A stretch of 64,000 nt of DNA from Thalassotalea sp. HSM 43 (GTDB lineage Bacteria; Pseudomonadota; Gammaproteobacteria; Enterobacterales; Alteromonadaceae): positions 1,512,302 to 1,576,301 of the forward strand of contig NZ_CP038493.1 of assembly GCF_004752005.1 (NCBI RefSeq), given 5' to 3'. A model generated the notes under the pieces. The model was not told the origin of the DNA. It saw only the letters and a program-made list of their open reading frames with translations, and did no database searches. A program made the position numbers and the translations under genes. Numbering within the stretch: the stretch's first letter is position 1; each line of letters begins with the position of its first letter. Below, one piece after another: positions 1-8,870 of the stretch.

Positions 1-138
1 GTCTTCAGCAAGTTCTAAATCTGTTTTCTTTTCTGCAACGTTTTCAATACCATTGCTGTCAACACTACTATCACAGCCGACCAACACAATTAGCGCGAAA
101 AACGCCAGTTTCAATCGGAATTCAAATAATATTCGCAT
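1..138 (-). CDS. Lipoprotein, N-terminal part (gene runs off the window)
   Basis: The minus strand from an ATG at 138 reads into the window edge, giving 46 residues with no stop. The start MRILFEFRLKLAFFALIVL is a positively charged, hydrophobic signal peptide followed by a lipobox (LVGC), so the protein should be lipidated at Cys21 and anchored in the envelope. After the Cys it becomes acidic and polar (DSSVDSNGIENVAEK). The remainder is missing, so no function can be given. The opposite-strand 73-codon frame over the same bases has no family resemblance. Confidence 0.7.
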   Translation of the reverse strand, partial: MRILFEFRLKLAFFALIVLVGCDSSVDSNGIENVAEKKTDLELAED

Positions 139-622
139 AATTTTAGTCCTTTTATATTTGAGTCATCTTTCGCATCAAGCTGCTAACATTTGCGAATCCA
201 TAACTCGCTTACTTAGTCGAAATGTTATGAATACAATCGGAATTATTGCCCCACCCCAACTGTTCAATTATTGACCAGACATCTATTAATGTAAATATTA
301 ATGACTCTAAACTTCATTGGGTACCTAACAATTTAATAGTGCGCGATTTGCGCATTTTCCTGAATATAGGGGAAACTTGTTTCAGTTGTATGTTTGTACA
401 GTTTCTATTGAAAATAATTATTTGAAATGTAAATTCTTGGTTTTAAGGGGACTATCGATACTTCTCAGTAACATGACTCGAATAATTTAGTAGAAAATAT
501 ATGGGAAAAAATTTTAAATTAATTTCCGCTTTGCGTATAGACAAGTAATAAAAACGAAATAGTAAAACTTCCGCTATCGTATCATTGCTGTCTTAATCGC
601 TAAGTCTCTCAAGGTCTGCTTC
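139..622. other. Intergenic stretch, AT-rich, no gene seen
   Basis: No convincing reading frame lies between the lipoprotein start and the dispersed repeat at 623. The first part should hold the lipoprotein promoter. Short AT-rich words resembling parts of the repeat family (ATTTCCGCTTTG near 530 and ACTTCCGCTA near 570) suggest decayed repeat material. Confidence 0.5.
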
Positions 623-670
623 TGGCACAAAGCGGAAATAATTAGTTTCAAGTGATCTGACCCCTTGAAG
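623..670. repeat. 48-bp dispersed repeat, copy 1
   Basis: This 48-bp stretch is an exact reverse complement of 42650-42697. It contains the core TTCAAGTGATCTGACCCC, which recurs twice more at 63744-63806. The core ends in TTGAA/TTCAA arms, so it can fold imperfectly. The remnant of a rarD-like gene follows directly, so the repeat sits at a deletion or insertion junction. This looks like a REP-like or miniature mobile element, but the family is not identified. Confidence 0.8.
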
Positions 671-814
671 CACGTATTGGCAATCACCGTCTATAACGAG
701 CAACTCATTTTCGAGAAAATGCTAACCTTCGCGTTTATCTGGAGCGCCTTGGTAATCTATAGCATCGACTCATTAAAAAAACGCCGTCAACGCAAGCGTC
801 AAGCCCACAGTTAA
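671..814 (+). pseudogene. 3' remnant of rarD-like EamA transporter gene
   Basis: Reading from about 671 to the stop TAA at 812-814 gives a fragment of about 47 residues. It contains VYNEQLIFEKMLTFAFIW followed by SALVIYSIDSLKKRR, which resembles the last transmembrane helix and basic tail of RarD-type EamA transporters. The other roughly 250 residues are absent and are replaced by the 48-bp dispersed repeat immediately upstream. There is no start codon or ribosome site, so it is a broken gene. Identification is from memory of the family and was not checked by alignment. Confidence 0.65.
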
Positions 815-908
815 GGTGACACACGGTTAGGTCATACCCTGTGTTATCTAGCTCATTCAATCGCATATCGGTACGCTGAGTTAGCGATTTAATGTATTTA
901 TTCTGGCA

Positions 909-939
909 TAAAAAAAGCTCCTGTTTAAAGGAGCTTTTT
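909..939 (-). terminator. Rho-independent terminator of the S8 protease gene
   Basis: An AAAGCTCC / GGAGCTTT stem with a short loop is followed on the minus strand by a run of T. It lies 20 bases beyond the stop of the subtilisin-like gene. It also has an A/T run on the other side and could work in both directions. Confidence 0.8.
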
Positions 940-958
940 ACTATGTAGAAATCGGATG

Positions 959-2359
959 CTAGTGAGGTGAGACAACACGGCCAGCACCGTGAACGTCATC
1001 ATTGCCTGGCTTACCAAGATCGTCCGCTAAACGACGCATTTCTTTCTCAACGTCATTTGGCGACATATCACCACCATTTGCACTGATGATAAGAGCTGCA
1101 ACACCAGCGGCGTGAGGCGATGCCATTGACGTACCGACAGACCAGTACCATGAACCATTACCGCCGGTGCTAAACACGAAGTCAAACACATAACAAGGAC
1201 GGGTAATAAAACCAACAGTACAATCATCAAAACCACCTGGCATAAACGCACTGCTGTAATCGCCGCCTGGAGCAGAGAAATCAACCAATGATTGACCATA
1301 GTTGGTGTAAATCGCTTTGTGATCCAAGTTGGTGTATGAATCCATTGCCCACATCATAGGGCCTGTTGCCGAGATGCTTAATACCGCAGGAAGCTCTGCC
1401 GGTAGTGCAATCAACGAGTCAGCATGGTCATAATCAACACCATCATTACCCGCGGCAGCAATTAAGATAACACCGTTGTTACGAGCGTATTTTGCCGCTT
1501 TGCCGTATGCGTTCTTAAATTGGGCAATACCGTCTTTACCACCTGGTGCAAAACGGATGTCATCACTGATGTCTTCTGGCGTGCCTTCAACATCGTAATA
1601 ACCATTTTTACGGATACTCAAACCCAAACTCATGTTAATAACATCAACATCGTTTTGCGCTGCGTAAACCATTGCCGCCATGGTGCCATAACTGTCACCT
1701 GAGCCAGTGTATGCTGATAATACTTTTAAAATCACCAATTCAGCTTCCGGTGCAACACCTATGGTACCAAAACCATTATCAGCGGCAGCGATCGTACCTG
1801 CAACGTGGGTACCGTGGTTACCGACTTCACCGGCGTAATCAAACCAGTCTTCATCGGCAATAAATGAACGGCTAAGGCTGTAATTGATATTCGGTGATAA
1901 ATCTGGGTGAGACGCGTCAGCGCCAGAATCTAGAACCGCAACTCGTACGCCTTGACCTCGGTGACCCGCTGCCCAAGCTTGTTGAGCCGACACCGCATCA
2001 TGCCCCCATTGCAAACCGAAAAAGAAGTCATCTTCTTGTTGTTGCATATCCATCGCTTCATTAGACGTTAAGGTCATATCCGCCACAGGCAAAGACGAGG
2101 TGTCCATCTTTGGTACAAAGGTAGATACATTTGGCACCAAACCTAAATCCGCATCCATTGCTTGTTGGTGTGTATCAAACGAGACCTTACAAACACCAAT
2201 TTCTGCTAAACAATCAACAACCTGACCACCTTTGGCGGCGACTTGTTTTTCAACCTTGTTGGCATCGAAGTGTTTGTTGGTAGAGTATAGGTAAGAGCCT
2301 GCAATAGACGGTGTAGACACAGCCGCTAGCATAGCTATCGAGATAATCTTAGTTTTCAT
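959..2359 (-). CDS. Secreted subtilisin-like serine protease (peptidase family S8)
   Basis: This 466-residue exported protease has a signal peptide (MKTKIISIAMLAAVSTPSIA) and a prodomain-like region of about 90 residues. The S8 catalytic domain shows all the key residues: Asp144 in VAVLDSGAD, His182 in NHGTHVAGT, the oxyanion Asn305 in AAAGND and Ser411 in GTSMASPHAAG. Four cysteines (about 50, 57, 380 and 389) could form disulfides. There is no long C-terminal extension, so it is probably released rather than surface-attached. AGGGAAG lies just upstream of the ATG. It is transcribed alone with its own terminator and probably degrades external protein. Confidence 0.95.
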   Translation of the reverse strand: MKTKIISIAMLAAVSTPSIAGSYLYSTNKHFDANKVEKQVAAKGGQVVDCLAEIGVCKVSFDTHQQAMDADLGLVPNVSTFVPKMDTSSLPVADMTLTSNEAMDMQQQEDDFFFGLQWGHDAVSAQQAWAAGHRGQGVRVAVLDSGADASHPDLSPNINYSLSRSFIADEDWFDYAGEVGNHGTHVAGTIAAADNGFGTIGVAPEAELVILKVLSAYTGSGDSYGTMAAMVYAAQNDVDVINMSLGLSIRKNGYYDVEGTPEDISDDIRFAPGGKDGIAQFKNAYGKAAKYARNNGVILIAAAGNDGVDYDHADSLIALPAELPAVLSISATGPMMWAMDSYTNLDHKAIYTNYGQSLVDFSAPGGDYSSAFMPGGFDDCTVGFITRPCYVFDFVFSTGGNGSWYWSVGTSMASPHAAGVAALIISANGGDMSPNDVEKEMRRLADDLGKPGNDDVHGAGRVVSPH

Positions 2360-2671
2360 TTTAACTTCCCTAATATTGTTATTTTCAACGGATAATGAAT
2401 CACCATTACTGAATCAATTAGACCCATTAATTCAGTACCTTACGGTGTTCGTTGAGTTTTATTTTTTACCAAATTAAGATCTCATACTGCCGAGATATTA
2501 CTTTTGCAAAGATATTGGTATAACAAATAAAGTGAAGAGAAGTGAAAAATTGATTAAATATTGCACAAAAATCCTAACCGGTATTTCGTAACATGGTATT
2601 TACAAACGCAATAACGAATGACATAGCTTATAACCAAAAGATTAATCGTGTTGTGATGCAAATAGACAGAG
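2360..2671. other. Intergenic, holds the protease promoter
   Basis: This 312-base AT-rich gap follows the aconitase X operon and precedes the protease gene, both on the minus strand. It should contain the protease promoter. I see no hairpin with a T run that would end the upstream operon and no small gene. Confidence 0.45.
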
Positions 2672-3112
2672 TTAATCATCTATTAAGATGGTGCCGCAGG
2701 ATTTAACCGTTACCATCTGTTGATTATGTATTTTATCGAATAACTTGTCGTCATCGACTTCAATGATGGCGATGGACTTGTGATACCAGACATCTGCTAA
2801 CACCACGCCTGACACCAATAATGAATCGGCATGTTGCACAATGATTGCCGCCGGTGCTCTATCAAAACTGACTAAATCCAACAACACTAAACCGGTATGT
2901 GTCGAGCCAATACAACTTGGGAATACCAGCACTTTGCCGGCAATATTTTGTTTAAACAGTTCATGATGCGCATCACGAACTTCCGCCCGTTTGCTTGGCA
3001 ACATATTCGGTACTTTACACATAGACGCGGTAAAGTTGATGGGCTGTTCGGTCACCAGCGCTGGTGCGCGAGCTTGTCCAGGGACGATAGCTTTGCCTTG
3101 AATTTTTTGCAT
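2672..3112 (-). CDS. Aconitase X small (swivel) subunit, DUF126 family
   Basis: This 146-residue protein is the swivel domain of aconitase X (AcnX), here separate from the catalytic subunit. Known AcnX enzymes dehydrate cis-3-hydroxy-L-proline in bacteria or phosphomevalonate in archaea. The stretch LVFPSCIGSTHTG matches the conserved VFPxGxGSS region, with Thr-His replacing part of the usual Ser-Ser-Thr, which may alter the substrate. I place the start at the ATG at 3112, which shares one base with the stop of the large subunit gene (TAATG). A longer frame to 3133 would overlap the partner needlessly. Translational coupling fits an equimolar complex. Confidence 0.85.
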   Translation of the reverse strand: MQKIQGKAIVPGQARAPALVTEQPINFTASMCKVPNMLPSKRAEVRDAHHELFKQNIAGKVLVFPSCIGSTHTGLVLLDLVSFDRAPAAIIVQHADSLLVSGVVLADVWYHKSIAIIEVDDDKLFDKIHNQQMVTVKSCGTILIDD

Positions 3113-4287
3113 TACTGCTCCACCACGCCACACGCCGCCAGCACATCATGCAGATCACCGTAGCGTGTACCTTCCAAATAGTAATAAAGCTTACCCGACG
3201 GGGTTAACACCTCTTTATTACCGATGCTAATACGCAAACTCAATCCGGCCAATGGACAATGCTCTAATACCTCAACACCAGCGTCGATTACTTGTTGATA
3301 TAATTCACTTTGCTCAAACTCTCTAAGTGCTTGCGGAATCAAATGGAACAAAGTGCGTTTTTTAACTTTTTTGCCGACAAAGTACGGCGCGATTTCCATG
3401 GTTTCTTGCAAGGTCATTTGCGGACAACCGAAAGCAATGATTTTTGCATCCTGTTGAATCTCCTTAGCACTGCGCACTTGCGTTAAATCATCTTGGCTGA
3501 TGGTCACGCTTTGTTCAGGCTGCTGACCGGCAAACGCGGTTTGCTCATCACTCGCTTCAGGGGTTAAACCAATGACATGAAATAAGCTAACACCGCCGCT
3601 TGAAGCCATGGCAGCGCCCATGTTTTTTAATTGATCATCAGTAAACGGGTAGTAATCGAGTACCGGTACCTTATCGACGGCAATTTTGCCGATTAGAAAC
3701 CCTAACGCCGGCGCGTCCATAACGTCAATATCAAGGTTTATCTTTACCTGTCCACGGCGATTTTCATCCAATAAGTAACCAAACTCAGGCGTTAAACCAG
3801 TCACCGCCTGACAAATATCGACCATAATCGAATTGCGATTTGAACGTGCGCCAATCACCGAGTTTGCATAGATAATCGCCGAGCTTTCAGCCCAACCAAG
3901 AACATCACCAAATTCGGGAATGTTGTCATAGCGATAACAAACACAAGAGTAATTGGCGATGATGCCTAAGGCTTCTAACTGTTGTTCATGCCATTGCTGT
4001 GATTTAAAGATCAATCGATTTTGCGGTGTATAGTCATAGCCCGGCCGTGGATTTAATGTGGTAGGGACTTTGACTTTAATGCCAGCGCTAACCAACTGCG
4101 AAATGATTTCATAGTACGCGGTGTAAAAGAATATTTTAAAACTTCCGGTTAAATGTGCGCTTTTAATTGGCACCAAACGGGGCGCATTAAATGCTTTACC
4201 ATAATTCACTAGAGTAAGCAGACACTTAGCCATTTCAGGGCCTTCACTGCCATCAAGAATCGCCTGTTGTTGTTCTGTTAGCTGCAT
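3112..4287 (-). CDS. Aconitase X catalytic (large) subunit, DUF521 family
   Basis: This 391-residue AcnX catalytic subunit carries the family signature ESSAIIYANSVIGARSNRN, preceded by the SCVCYRYDNIPEFGD segment whose cysteines are candidates for binding an iron-sulfur or metal centre. AcnX enzymes are hydro-lyases. The best-known bacterial role is cis-3-hydroxy-L-proline dehydratase, yet no proline-type reductase or ornithine cyclodeaminase gene lies nearby, so the substrate is open. The gene overlaps the DUF2185 gene upstream by 10 bases and the small subunit gene by one base, so the four minus-strand genes form one operon. Confidence 0.88.
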   Translation of the reverse strand: MQLTEQQQAILDGSEGPEMAKCLLTLVNYGKAFNAPRLVPIKSAHLTGSFKIFFYTAYYEIISQLVSAGIKVKVPTTLNPRPGYDYTPQNRLIFKSQQWHEQQLEALGIIANYSCVCYRYDNIPEFGDVLGWAESSAIIYANSVIGARSNRNSIMVDICQAVTGLTPEFGYLLDENRRGQVKINLDIDVMDAPALGFLIGKIAVDKVPVLDYYPFTDDQLKNMGAAMASSGGVSLFHVIGLTPEASDEQTAFAGQQPEQSVTISQDDLTQVRSAKEIQQDAKIIAFGCPQMTLQETMEIAPYFVGKKVKKRTLFHLIPQALREFEQSELYQQVIDAGVEVLEHCPLAGLSLRISIGNKEVLTPSGKLYYYLEGTRYGDLHDVLAACGVVEQ

Positions 4288-4583
4288 TGTTGCTGCTCAT
4301 TTACGTAGGGTTGCCATTGGCCATGCTTAAATTCAAAACAACTCCCGACCGGTAAATCGAGTTGAAACTGCGCACATCGCGTTAAGTTATTTGCTAGATG
4401 GCCAAGTTGTTCAATATCAAGCATTAAGATGTTGCTGGGTTTGGCTAAAAACTCACCGGTTTCTTCGCTGGTAAATACCCGCCAGCCACTGTCTTGATTA
4501 GAAAAGGGCTTTTCACGATACGCAAGTCGCGCAACATTGTCATTGCTGACCAATTTCGATATCAAAAAAAATTGTTGGCTCAT
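4278..4583 (-). CDS. DUF2185 (Imm33-like) domain protein
   Basis: This 101-residue cytoplasmic protein has the pattern seen in DUF2185/immunity-protein-33-like domains: a VSN...AYREKP segment followed by QDSGWRVFTSEETGEFL. The family is often found near toxins or as a stand-alone domain and has no known enzymatic role. Here it lies between a PLP enzyme and aconitase X with overlapping ends, so it probably serves the pathway, perhaps as an accessory or chaperone, and not as a toxin antidote. ATG at 4583 follows a GAGGAT ribosome site. An in-frame TTG two codons earlier is less likely. Confidence 0.7.
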   Translation of the reverse strand: MSQQFFLISKLVSNDNVARLAYREKPFSNQDSGWRVFTSEETGEFLAKPSNILMLDIEQLGHLANNLTRCAQFQLDLPVGSCFEFKHGQWQPYVNEQQQCS

Positions 4584-4585
4584 TA

Positions 4586-5800
4586 TCAATCCTCGTTACG
4601 CTGTCGTTGCATGCGTCCCGGCAAAGGCTTGGCTTTGTGTTGTGACATAATCGACCAACGGTGCTGTAAACGTACTTGCTCATTCTTACGACGTAACAGC
4701 AAAATATCGCCAAACTGCAACAATACCGCTTCACTTTGGCTTGGCCTAAAAAAGACAAAATCATCAACGTCAATTGGCTGCTTGCTATCGACCATCATAA
4801 ATTGTTGATTTGAGCTCAAGCCATATAAGTAATTGCGCATCAGGTTTGGATACACCGCTTTAGCCAGCCAGCGACCACCGTACAAAAACAACGTATCTTT
4901 GTATTTTTCCGTCCACTGACAATACTTGTCAGGCACAAAAGGAATGCTGATGCCTTTTAATCGCTTTAACACCTGAGTAGCAATAAAACAGGCACATTGA
5001 TACTGGCGCAGTCCGGCCAAATCAAAGTCTGTCGGTTTCAAAAAAATCGAACCCACCGATATTTCATTGGTACACGATTGTTGGTGCATGGCATGAGTGG
5101 TACTGCCGCCGCCGTTGAATATCAGCTCTTCACCATTGAGCAGCAAGGCATCAATAAATTGTTGGTATCGTTGTTCTGTTTGAGCGAATGCTTTTTCTAC
5201 AGACATAAACGGTCGAGGCGCTTTTACCACATGCGCGTCATACCCCATCAAGGCGGTGAGTTTGACGTGCTTCTTATTTTGATTCACAAACGCCTGCAAT
5301 TGTTGCAGTTGCTCAGGTTCACCAAGACCGCCACGATGCATGCCTACATCAATTTCGATGGCAATTTTAAAGCACACATTGTACTTACGGCCTAACATCA
5401 ATAGCTGATCAAGGCGCTGCTTACTGTCTATCAACCATTGGATTTGCGCCAGCTTTGGCAACTGCTCATGTTGCGCCAAGTATTTAATGATGTGCTCGAC
5501 ACTATTACTTGGTAATGGCTTACCCATCAAGATATCGGCATTTTCAAAAGCGTCGAGAATTTCCAACACAAATGGGGTGTGAAAACACATAAAGCGGCGA
5601 CAATCGAGTTGTTCACCCAAATACGCTAACAAATCGAGACATGGTAATGACTTAACCACCAATCGCAAATCTTTGCCGTAAGTGGCCGCACGTACTTTTT
5701 CAACATTAGCATCAAGGACATCCAAATCAATGAACAAACTTGGGCTATTTACCGCCGCCACTTTCAGACATTTTTCATACTGCTGATATTGATTACTCAT
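4586..5800 (-). CDS. Fold-type III PLP enzyme (alanine racemase N-terminal / D-threonine aldolase-like)
   Basis: This 404-residue protein starts like the DSD1/D-threonine aldolase branch of alanine-racemase-fold enzymes: FIDLDVLDANVEKV, then the PLP lysine at about residue 50 in LRLVVKSLP. GGGSTTH is a candidate phosphate-binding loop. The C-terminal region has SQSEAVLLQFGDILLLRR where family members usually have a His-x-Cys metal site near a GD motif, and I cannot find that His/Cys pair. It may therefore be a metal-independent racemase, aldolase or dehydratase of an unknown amino acid. I chose ATG 5800 over GTG 5806. It leads the operon with DUF2185 and aconitase X. Confidence 0.75.
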   Translation of the reverse strand: MSNQYQQYEKCLKVAAVNSPSLFIDLDVLDANVEKVRAATYGKDLRLVVKSLPCLDLLAYLGEQLDCRRFMCFHTPFVLEILDAFENADILMGKPLPSNSVEHIIKYLAQHEQLPKLAQIQWLIDSKQRLDQLLMLGRKYNVCFKIAIEIDVGMHRGGLGEPEQLQQLQAFVNQNKKHVKLTALMGYDAHVVKAPRPFMSVEKAFAQTEQRYQQFIDALLLNGEELIFNGGGSTTHAMHQQSCTNEISVGSIFLKPTDFDLAGLRQYQCACFIATQVLKRLKGISIPFVPDKYCQWTEKYKDTLFLYGGRWLAKAVYPNLMRNYLYGLSSNQQFMMVDSKQPIDVDDFVFFRPSQSEAVLLQFGDILLLRRKNEQVRLQHRWSIMSQHKAKPLPGRMQRQRNED

Positions 5801-6077
5801 ATCCACTCTTCTCTGACCAACAACATATTATTGGCTCACCCGTTAAATATCAGACTATACTTTATTGTACATATATACAATTTAAGATTGACTTGTCTCG
5901 AACAATAGTTCAATTTACTTTGAAACAGCATAGCCTTCTTACTTATAACAGACGAGCTTTTTGTTGAAGCAAAAAGTTATAAAGATTGGGCTTGTGTACA
6001 AATTCATATTCGGTCACTATGCGCCAATCATCGCTGTTAACATTTTATTAACATAGTGGAAATTTACGGAGTTTTAA
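5801..6077. promoter_or_regulatory. Divergent promoter region of the aconitase X / decarboxylase locus
   Basis: This 277-base AT-rich gap separates two divergent operons whose products look like one pathway. Both promoters must lie here, so shared regulation is likely, but no regulator gene is adjacent. I found no clear operator palindrome by eye. Confidence 0.5.
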
Positions 6078-7604
6078 ATGAAGTTTCCAGAACAAGGTCA
6101 AGACACAGGAACAGTACTCACTAAATTAGAGTTAATGAAGAGTGAAGACCTGCCTTGGGAAGAAGGCAAAGTATTCGCCTATGTATATGATGCTGGCCCA
6201 CAAGCGATGAAGCTTATAAAAGACTCATTTAGTCTGTTTTTAACCGAAAATGGTCTTGACCCAACGGCGTTTCCAAGCGCCATGCAACTGGAGAAAGAAG
6301 TCATCGGTATGGCCATTGATTTGATCAATGGTGGCGATAAAGCTGAGGGCAGTTTTACCTCCGGTGGTACTGAATCAATTATATTAGCGGTCAAATCGGC
6401 GCGAGACTTTGCCAAAGCAGAACGCAACATTAGCGAACCGGAATTGCTATTACCGGAAACCGCTCACCCAGCCTTCACTAAGGCCTGTCAGTACCTAAAA
6501 ATTAAGCCGGTCGTGGTTAAAGTTAATGAACAAAACTTTCAAGCCATTGGCAGCGAAATGGAACAAGCAATTAACGATAACACCATCATGATGGTGGCAT
6601 CGGCACCGGGTTACGGCCATGGTGTTATTGATCCCATTAGTGAGTTAGGTCAGATCGCTCTCAAGCACGACATTCTATTTCACGTCGACAGCTGCGTTGG
6701 CGGTATGTACTTACCGTTTGCTAAACAATTAGGCTTCGACATTCCCGATTTTGATTTATCGGTGCCCGGAGTGACATCAATTTCCATGGATTTTCATAAG
6801 TGGGGATATGCGGCAAAAGGTGCGTCAGCGGTGATCTACAAAGACGGTGCCAAGATGCGCAGCTATCAAATTTTTGCTTGGTCAGGCTGGACCGGTTACT
6901 CGGTGATAAATCCAACGGTGATGTCAACCAAATCCGCCGGACCGATCGCTGCGTGTTGGGCAATTCTCAACCATATGGGCAAGCAAGGTTACTTAGATTT
7001 GGTGCAAAAGAGCCAAACCGCTGCCAACAAAATCATGGACGCCATTACCAACGACATTGAACCACTGCGACTTATGGGTGAGCCAAAAGCAAACTTATTT
7101 GCCATTACATCCGACACGGTCGATATATTCGCGCTAGCCGATGAAATGAAAACTCGAGGTTGGTACATTCAACCCCAATTTGGTTACTCATCATCTAAGG
7201 GCAACGTACACCTGTCGGTAGGCGCGCATAATGCAGATAAAGCCGATGAATTTATTAGCGATCTAAAAATGATGACAGCCAAGCTGGTGGCCGAACAAAA
7301 AGGCCCATCAATGCAACAGTTACCCGATGACATCGCCGAACTGGTGGCTAACCCTGATGAAAGATTACTGGAAAAGCTCAGTGAACTTCTTGGCTCAGAC
7401 GGCACCAACTTACCGGAGCGTATGGATGCGGTAAATAACGTGCTTAACCTGATGGAGCCAAAGCTTAGAGACAAACTGCTGGCCGACTTTCTTAACCAAC
7501 TGTATTCAAGCGCCGATAAGAGTGTATTTGAAGGAGTGAAAATTCCTAAGATTTATCGCCTTTACCGTTATTTCAAAAAACTGTTAGGCTACAGTGATAA
7601 ATAA
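6078..7604 (+). CDS. Group II PLP-dependent decarboxylase / sphingosine-phosphate-lyase-like enzyme
   Basis: This 508-residue cytoplasmic PLP enzyme has fold-type I motifs. FTSGGTES (93-100) binds the cofactor phosphate, HVDSCVGG has the ring-binding Asp204, and SMDFHKWGYAAKG has the Schiff-base Lys241. The DFHKWGYAAKG form is closer to sphingosine-1-phosphate lyase and related group II decarboxylases than to glutamate decarboxylase GadB, so it could cleave a C-C bond of a beta-hydroxy amine or decarboxylate an amino acid. About 90 C-terminal residues extend beyond the core. ACGGAG precedes the ATG. The MFS gene follows after 15 bases. Confidence 0.85.
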   Translation: MKFPEQGQDTGTVLTKLELMKSEDLPWEEGKVFAYVYDAGPQAMKLIKDSFSLFLTENGLDPTAFPSAMQLEKEVIGMAIDLINGGDKAEGSFTSGGTESIILAVKSARDFAKAERNISEPELLLPETAHPAFTKACQYLKIKPVVVKVNEQNFQAIGSEMEQAINDNTIMMVASAPGYGHGVIDPISELGQIALKHDILFHVDSCVGGMYLPFAKQLGFDIPDFDLSVPGVTSISMDFHKWGYAAKGASAVIYKDGAKMRSYQIFAWSGWTGYSVINPTVMSTKSAGPIAACWAILNHMGKQGYLDLVQKSQTAANKIMDAITNDIEPLRLMGEPKANLFAITSDTVDIFALADEMKTRGWYIQPQFGYSSSKGNVHLSVGAHNADKADEFISDLKMMTAKLVAEQKGPSMQQLPDDIAELVANPDERLLEKLSELLGSDGTNLPERMDAVNNVLNLMEPKLRDKLLADFLNQLYSSADKSVFEGVKIPKIYRLYRYFKKLLGYSDK

Positions 7605-7619
7605 TAACAAGACGTCATC

Positions 7620-8861
7620 ATGCAATATTTGAAAGAAAACTATCGTTGGCGAATATGTCTGGTGCTGTTCGTCACCGTGTTGGTTGGTTTTTACGACCGC
7701 TTAAATATCACCTTTGCCATCCCCTTAATGGCGCAAGAATATGGCTGGAGCGATCAGCAAGTTCGCGATAACGGCTCTTTGCTAATGGGCATATTCTATT
7801 TGGGTTATGGCTTAGCCAATATCTTTTTAACCCCAATTGCCAGCCGTTTCGGCCCACGCAAAACCTTACTGGTGGTTATTGTGTTATGGAGCCTGTTTAC
7901 TGCGCTGGGTGCGTGGGTAAGCCAATTTATGATGCTGCTCATCGCCACCCGAGTATTACTTGGCCTCAGTGAAGGTGTGCATTTTCCGATGATGGCGCAA
8001 CTCACCAAAAACTGGTTCGCGTTGCATGAGCGTGCCAAGGCGAACAGCATATGGGTCAGTGGTATATTCGTCGCGGTATTAACCGCACCGCTGTTATTGG
8101 TGCCAATGATGGCCAATTTTGGCTGGCGTTCGGGCTTTGTCGTACTGGCGTTAATCGGCCTAGTGATCTCCTTACCTTTGGTTTACCTAACCATTCAAGA
8201 CAAACCCGCGCAACATAACAAAGTCTCATCACAAGAACGGCAATACCTAGCCGACCATCATGATTACGAAGATGGACTCACCGATAATTCGCTGCTTTGG
8301 CAAGTCATGACCAAACCTGGCTTTTTGTTATTGATGGCGATAGGTATCTGCAACAATATTGTCGCGCTCGGCGTCTCAAGTTGGTTACCGACCTATTTTG
8401 CCACCGAAAAAGGCATCCCATTTAATGACATCGCTTGGTTGGTTGCCACCCCCTATGTATTTTCATTGTTCGGTATTGCGCTATGGTCTTACCTTGGCGA
8501 CAAACACAATAAGCGCACCATAGTAGCCGGGGTTGGTTATTTTATGTGTGGCATCATGCTGTATTTGGCCTTAGACAGCGACACTATATGGCAAGTGGCG
8601 TTATTGTTTTCTGCTGCGGTATTTTTTATCTCGTCTTACAACGCCTGCGAATTTGCCATGGTACAACGGCTGTTACCGAAACATAAGGTTGCCACAGGCG
8701 CTGGTATTTATAACGGCTTAACCACCATGATTGGTGGTGGCTTAGGACCGGTCATTGTCTCGCCAATCATAGGCGATGGCGAAGGCACTTGGATTGTATC
8801 TGTGGTGTGTGCCATTAACGCCTTAATGCTCATCGCCGTTTATCGCACAGTTAAATATTAA
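7620..8861 (+). CDS. MFS transporter, probably anion:cation symporter family
   Basis: This 413-residue membrane protein has about 12 hydrophobic helices and the MFS loop signature after helix 2 (ASRFGPRKT). An acidic/aromatic start (FYDRLNITFAIPLM) and the RVLLGLSEGVHFPMM helix-4 segment are typical of the ACS family, which carries hexuronates, phthalate, sialate and other organic anions with protons or sodium. It lies between the decarboxylase and aminotransferase genes (15 and 9 bases apart), so it is probably the uptake system for the substrate of this locus. The substrate cannot be read from sequence. Confidence 0.88.
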   Translation: MQYLKENYRWRICLVLFVTVLVGFYDRLNITFAIPLMAQEYGWSDQQVRDNGSLLMGIFYLGYGLANIFLTPIASRFGPRKTLLVVIVLWSLFTALGAWVSQFMMLLIATRVLLGLSEGVHFPMMAQLTKNWFALHERAKANSIWVSGIFVAVLTAPLLLVPMMANFGWRSGFVVLALIGLVISLPLVYLTIQDKPAQHNKVSSQERQYLADHHDYEDGLTDNSLLWQVMTKPGFLLLMAIGICNNIVALGVSSWLPTYFATEKGIPFNDIAWLVATPYVFSLFGIALWSYLGDKHNKRTIVAGVGYFMCGIMLYLALDSDTIWQVALLFSAAVFFISSYNACEFAMVQRLLPKHKVATGAGIYNGLTTMIGGGLGPVIVSPIIGDGEGTWIVSVVCAINALMLIAVYRTVKY

Positions 8862-8870
8862 GGTACAGCC

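Noticed and set aside
53-274. 73-codon plus-strand frame
   Set aside because: It runs antisense over the lipoprotein signal peptide and promoter, with no family resemblance.
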